Origin: Bacteroidia bacterium
GTDB lineage: Bacteria; Bacteroidota; Bacteroidia; AKYH767-A; OLB10
Direction of reading: 5' to 3'
NCBI GenBank assembly: GCA_025450095.1
Contig: JANWID010000106.1
Coordinates: forward strand, 1-8,817
DNA: 8,817 nt
The notes beneath the pieces were generated by a model that saw only the letters and a list, made by a program, of their open reading frames with translations, ran no database searches and was not told the DNA's origin. Below, in pieces: positions 6,646-8,817 of this stretch; positions within the stretch are counted from its first letter, which is position 1; every line of letters begins with the position of its first letter. Made by a program: the position numbers and the translations under genes.

Positions 6646-7140
6646 TTAATTTTTACCGGAATTACTCCTGTTTTCCCAATACGTATACGTTAAGGCGTTA
6701 TAGTGCGACTTCTCTTTTTTTATTTCCTCCAGGATGGTAGCCGCACGATCGGAGGAACCCGGGTGTGTACTGATGATCAGCATTTCATCCGCCATATCTT
6801 CTGATTCCTGTGAAAGGCGAAAGAGAAAATCGGATAATCCTGCCGGATTGATGTGTGCATTCGATAAAAGCTTCACCGCGTAATGATCGGCTTCGGTTTC
6901 CTGGTCACGGTCAAAGGCACGTGATGATATAGTCTGCAGGACTTCACCAATGATCTCAAAGCTGCTGTTTCCGCCTGCAATGGCAAACAGCATAGCGATA
7001 CCGACCTCCTTCACCAGCTTTTTCATCACATGGTCGTGTTCAATGTGTGCGATTTCATGTGCCATAACACCGGCAAGCTCTTCAGGCGTTTTGCAATAAT
7101 CCACCAGGCCGGTAAGAACAATCAGCTGGTCACCAGGCAT
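6646..7140 (-). CDS. C-terminal catalytic half of the frameshifted M48 peptidase gene
   Basis: The 164-residue frame begins at an internal ATG within the NAFAMPGDQ strand and holds all zinc-binding residues (HEIAH at about 28-32 and ETEAD at about 81-85). The ATG lies 11-12 bases after the frameshift site and 19 bases upstream of the end of the N-terminal half, so re-initiation could in principle make a soluble domain, but it would lack the first strand and the membrane anchor. Confidence 0.55.
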   Translation of the reverse strand: MPGDQLIVLTGLVDYCKTPEELAGVMAHEIAHIEHDHVMKKLVKEVGIAMLFAIAGGNSSFEIIGEVLQTISSRAFDRDQETEADHYAVKLLSNAHINPAGLSDFLFRLSQESEDMADEMLIISTHPGSSDRAATILEEIKKEKSHYNALTYTYWENRSNSGKN

Positions 7141-7439
7141 TGCAAACGCGTTAATTCTTTATCTTTAAAAACCCGGACCTTGATTTTATTTTTATCGATG
7201 TTATTTGAAGTACAAATTTTATCAAGCAGATCCCTTGCAATTTCATTCAGTGAATCACGTTTCAATTCATCTTTTGTGAGACGCAGGTTGTCCAACAATA
7301 GTTCACCCAGTTTTTTTTCCTGATCTTCTGATAATTTATCCAGGTCCATCCGGGAGGTATAATCGATTCTTGAAAACAGAAACCACGTTGCCATGAAAAC
7401 GGAAACCATGAATACAAACTGTAAAAATGCTTTCGTCAT
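7122..7439 (-). CDS. N-terminal half of the frameshifted M48 peptidase gene, as translated from this sequence
   Basis: Without correction, the frame starting at 7439 runs through the membrane anchor and a charged, coiled-coil-like stretch (SEDQEKKLGELLLDNLRL). It reaches KVRVFKDKEL and then reads ten foreign residues to a TGA at 7124-7122. This product would have no catalytic motif. Confidence 0.55.
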   Translation of the reverse strand: MTKAFLQFVFMVSVFMATWFLFSRIDYTSRMDLDKLSEDQEKKLGELLLDNLRLTKDELKRDSLNEIARDLLDKICTSNNIDKNKIKVRVFKDKELTRLQCLVTS

Positions 7440-7885
7440 TTTGTGCAGATCAGCTCGGTTACAGTACTGAAAAACCACAATCGCACATGCCTGCCTTTGC
7501 GAACCCGTTCGGCTGCATATATGGTCGCAATAATTTCTGAAATATTAAACAACACAACAGTTATCATGTACCCGATATAAAGATTCGTTACTTCCATTTC
7601 GGTAAATGCAATCCGGAGTGACCACGACAGACCGATGCTGTTCATTATTAGAACAGTTACCTGCGACAATAAAGCCTGGGTGCAATGCCATCTCACAAAA
7701 TAACTTGCCTTGCGGTTGCCGAGATAAAAAATAAAAGTCGCAACCAGGTTTATTATTGGGAGTGGCATTCCAACCATAATAGCAAGCAATGACATGAGGT
7801 AGCTGTTGCTGGCTTTTTCACTTTCATGATCATCGGGTGTGAAGCCGCCGTTATCCGGATGAACATATTGCACCTGTGACATCAT
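7436..7885 (-). CDS. Tic20/DUF4870-like small membrane protein
   Basis: Membrane protein of 149 residues. After a polar N-terminus rich in acidic residues, three hydrophobic segments lie at about 29-54, 70-90 and 102-122. The segment SYFVRWHCTQALLSQ (61-75) resembles the conserved aromatic-histidine-glutamine signature at the start of the second helix in Tic20/DUF4870 proteins. The loop AAERVRKGRHVRLW (124-137) fits their usual basic C-terminal end. The start is set at 7885 because this ATG overlaps the TGA of the DUF2752 gene as ATGA; a second ATG at 7882 is equally possible. The frame extends upstream to 7987 but there it only shadows the DUF2752 gene. The function is unknown. Family assignment is moderate, since it rests on topology and one motif. 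Confidence 0.7.
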   Translation of the reverse strand: MMSQVQYVHPDNGGFTPDDHESEKASNSYLMSLLAIMVGMPLPIINLVATFIFYLGNRKASYFVRWHCTQALLSQVTVLIMNSIGLSWSLRIAFTEMEVTNLYIGYMITVVLFNISEIIATIYAAERVRKGRHVRLWFFSTVTELICTK

Positions 7886-8283
7886 TGCTGTATAATCAGG
7901 TATGCCCAGTTCAATACAACAAGGACTACCAGGAAACCGGCCAGTAAACTGTTGCGCTGTAAAACGAATTCCATCTTTCGGTAACAAGTAATAAAATATT
8001 GTTTTCTGAAAACAATATCTGTAATGATCAGCAGCGGTACTATGGCAAGCATAATAGTTGCCGGGAAACCCAGGATGTTATCATAAATTGCATCTGAAAA
8101 ACGAAGCTGTGCAATGTCCATCATACTGTGTGTGATTCCACATGATGGACATGGAATACCGGTAACATGCCGGAACAGGCAACCGGGAATATCGGAACCC
8201 GGATTACCCATATTCCATCCCAGCCAGACAATAGATGCAACTGACAATGTGCCAAAGAGACGGTATACATTCCGGCTACGCAT
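7882..8283 (-). CDS. DUF2752 family membrane protein
   Basis: Membrane protein of 133 residues with hydrophobic segments at about 7-24, 70-92 and 112-131. The diagnostic feature is CLFRHVTGIPCPSCGITHS (35-53), which matches the DUF2752 signature of a first cysteine followed by a CPxCGxTR-type motif. Here the usual arginine after the threonine is a histidine. The cysteines C35, C45 and C48 could bind a metal or form a disulfide; nothing is established. The gene starts 6 bases after the TM2 gene and its stop overlaps the start of the next gene. In Bacteroidota, DUF2752 and TM2 genes often stand side by side, which supports the call. The function is unknown. Confidence 0.85.
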   Translation of the reverse strand: MRSRNVYRLFGTLSVASIVWLGWNMGNPGSDIPGCLFRHVTGIPCPSCGITHSMMDIAQLRFSDAIYDNILGFPATIMLAIVPLLIITDIVFRKQYFITCYRKMEFVLQRNSLLAGFLVVLVVLNWAYLIIQQ

Positions 8284-8289
8284 TTGGTA

Positions 8290-8628
8290 TCAAATAAAAA
8301 GCATATTCAGTTTTTGCAGGTTGATTTCGCGCGTGCGCCCCTGTATCATAAACCAATCTACAATTGCCCAAATACCAAGACCGCCACAGGTCAGCAGCTT
8401 GCCGATTCCCAAACCGGTATCGCCAATCAGAAAACGATCGATACCAAGATTACCCGCAAGAACCGATACAATTAAGATGGTAGTAGGATCTTTTAAATTC
8501 AGTGTTTGCAGTGAAACAAATTTTGAGTCATCGGCTTTCAGCAGGTTTTCCCGGATCATGGGAATAGTGGCGCCATCAAAAAATTTTCCGTTAGCCATTA
8601 AATACATGTCAACTTTTTGAACATCCAT
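8290..8628 (-). CDS. TM2 domain-containing protein
   Basis: Membrane protein of 112 residues and probably the first gene of the minus-strand operon. An N-terminal polar part (1-45) is followed by LKDPTTILIVSVLAGNLGIDRF, the first TM2 helix and its short DRF turn. Then come the link IGDTGLGIGKLLT, the GG-LGIW turn and a second helix ending in DWFMI. The spacing of glycines, the GxDRF element, KLLT and the GIWAIVDW sequence are the standard TM2 signature of two helices joined by a short loop. The ATG at 8628 is the first in frame and no clear Shine-Dalgarno sequence precedes it. The TM2 family is structurally known but functionally poorly defined in bacteria. Co-localisation with DUF2752, Tic20-like and M48 genes suggests a shared membrane task. 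Confidence 0.9.
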   Translation of the reverse strand: MDVQKVDMYLMANGKFFDGATIPMIRENLLKADDSKFVSLQTLNLKDPTTILIVSVLAGNLGIDRFLIGDTGLGIGKLLTCGGLGIWAIVDWFMIQGRTREINLQKLNMLFI

Positions 8629-8667
8629 AAGAGTTTTTTTAGTGGTGAATAAATTATTTGTTGGTTT

Positions 8668-8698
8668 TGTAGTTATCTGAACTTAAACTTTTTTCAAA
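8668..8698 (-). promoter_or_regulatory. Weak candidate promoter for the TM2-DUF2752-M48 operon
   Basis: On the minus strand TTTG (8698-8695) is followed after 19 bases by TAACTACA (8675-8668). The -33 element and spacing fit, but the -7 element keeps only the TA and lacks the TTTG. It lies about 40 bases before the ATG at 8628. It is the best candidate I see for this operon but is unconvincing alone. Confidence 0.22.
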
Positions 8699-8709
8699 AT
8701 AAAGGACTG

Positions 8710-8746
8710 CATATCCCATCCGCGATAAATGTAGAAAAAGGATATG
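8710..8746 (+). repeat. Inverted repeat CATATCC / GGATATG in the right-hand intergenic region
   Basis: Perfect 7-base arms (8710-8716 and 8740-8746) flank a 23-base spacer. The repeat lies between the minus-strand operon and a possible outward plus-strand promoter, where a shared operator could sit. A 12-bp AT-only palindrome TAAAATATTTTA lies nearby at 8765-8776. Confidence 0.3.
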
Positions 8747-8808
8747 AATTAAAAAATTTGATTGTAAAATATTTTAGATCAATAAGTTAAATCGTACAAT
8801 GAAATTTG

Positions 8809-8816
8809 TATCTTTG
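8809..8816 (+). promoter_or_regulatory. Promoter -7 element at the right edge, pointing out of the window
   Basis: TATCTTTG followed by C is identical in core to the -7 element of the aminotransferase promoter at 1492-1499. No exact TTTG -33 element is found 17-23 bases upstream. It suggests that a plus-strand gene begins just beyond the window, divergent from the TM2 operon. Confidence 0.4.
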
Positions 8817-8817
8817 C

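Larger units (their letters stand above)
6646..7439 (-). pseudogene. M48-family membrane-anchored zinc metalloprotease, interrupted by a one-base frameshift
   Basis: Read from 7439 down to 6646, the gene encodes a complete M48 peptidase of 264 residues if one base is restored at 7151-7152. It starts with MTKAF and a hydrophobic N-terminal helix (about 4-22) without a lipobox cysteine, so it is probably a signal anchor placing the peptidase domain outside the cytoplasm. The catalytic domain has the family strand that should read KDKELNAFAMPGDQ, the zinc motif HEIAH, the third-ligand motif ETEAD, and STHPGSSDRA near the C-terminus, a segment often seen in M48 proteins. The ATG at 7439 overlaps the TGA of the preceding gene as ATGA, so translation is coupled. 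The MVFQY start at 7478 would lie inside that gene and is rejected. The enzyme may process or degrade membrane proteins, possibly products of its own operon, which is inference. Confidence 0.85.

Noticed and set aside
6626..6647. Bidirectional terminator between the convergent genes (AATTTG / CAAATT hairpin)
   Set aside because: The stem is only 6 A/T-rich pairs with a 10-base loop and overlaps both gene ends. It is too weak to call.
7140..7160. Programmed -1 frameshift in the M48 gene
   Set aside because: The minus-strand sequence AAA GAA TTA ACG is not a canonical X-XXY-YYZ slippery site and no stimulatory stem is evident. A single-base deletion explains it more simply.
7886..7987. N-terminal extension of the Tic20-like protein to 7987
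   Set aside because: The extension only reads the DUF2752 gene in another frame; the ATGA overlap at 7885 gives a better start.
1..8817. tRNA, rRNA, CRISPR array, insertion sequence, phage genes or an attachment site
   Set aside because: No cloverleaf, no regularly spaced direct repeats, no transposase or integrase motifs and no terminal inverted repeats were seen on either strand.

Overview
The window looks like a chromosomal segment from a member of the Bacteroidota. The evidence is a well-formed TTTG-N21-TAnnTTTG promoter of the type used by the primary sigma factor of that phylum, few recognisable Shine-Dalgarno sites, and protein variants (FeoB C-terminus, SprT-like peptidase, aminotransferase, carbamoyltransferase) that read like Bacteroidota versions from memory. 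No search was run, so a closer placement (perhaps Chitinophagales or Sphingobacteriales-like) is a guess. No RNA genes, CRISPR arrays, transposases or phage genes are visible.

Left part, plus strand: the window opens inside feoB, encoding the ferrous iron permease (1-718, 5' end missing). Twelve bases later comes a SprT-like zinc metalloprotease gene with a GTG start (731-1357). A hairpin-rich intergenic stretch (1368-1409) and a clear promoter (1467-1499) then separate this pair from a class I/II PLP-dependent aminotransferase (1522-2805).

Middle part, plus strand: a NodU/CmcH-family O-carbamoyltransferase (2899-4761) is followed by two very small membrane proteins. These are a 49-residue DUF5989 protein (4813-4962) and a SxtJ-family protein (4981-5361). 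After a 189-base gap comes mannose-1-phosphate guanylyltransferase (5551-6636), which makes GDP-mannose. The carbamoyltransferase, DUF5989 and SxtJ genes form a recurrent module whose small membrane partners have no established function. With the GDP-mannose enzyme next door, carbamoylation of a surface or secreted glycan is an attractive but unproven reading.

Right part, minus strand: four tightly packed genes are read from 8628 down to 6646. They encode a TM2-domain protein, a DUF2752 protein, a Tic20/DUF4870-like membrane protein and an M48-family membrane-anchored metalloprotease. Two of the three junctions are ATGA stop/start overlaps and the third gap is 6 bases, so this is almost certainly one translationally coupled operon. 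The protease reading frame is broken by one missing base near 7151; restoring it gives a complete 264-residue protein, so this is either an assembly error or a very recent lesion. The operon converges on the mannose-1-phosphate guanylyltransferase gene with only 9 bases between the stop codons. The last 189 bases are an AT-rich intergenic region with an inverted repeat and, at the very end, a promoter-like -7 element pointing out of the window.
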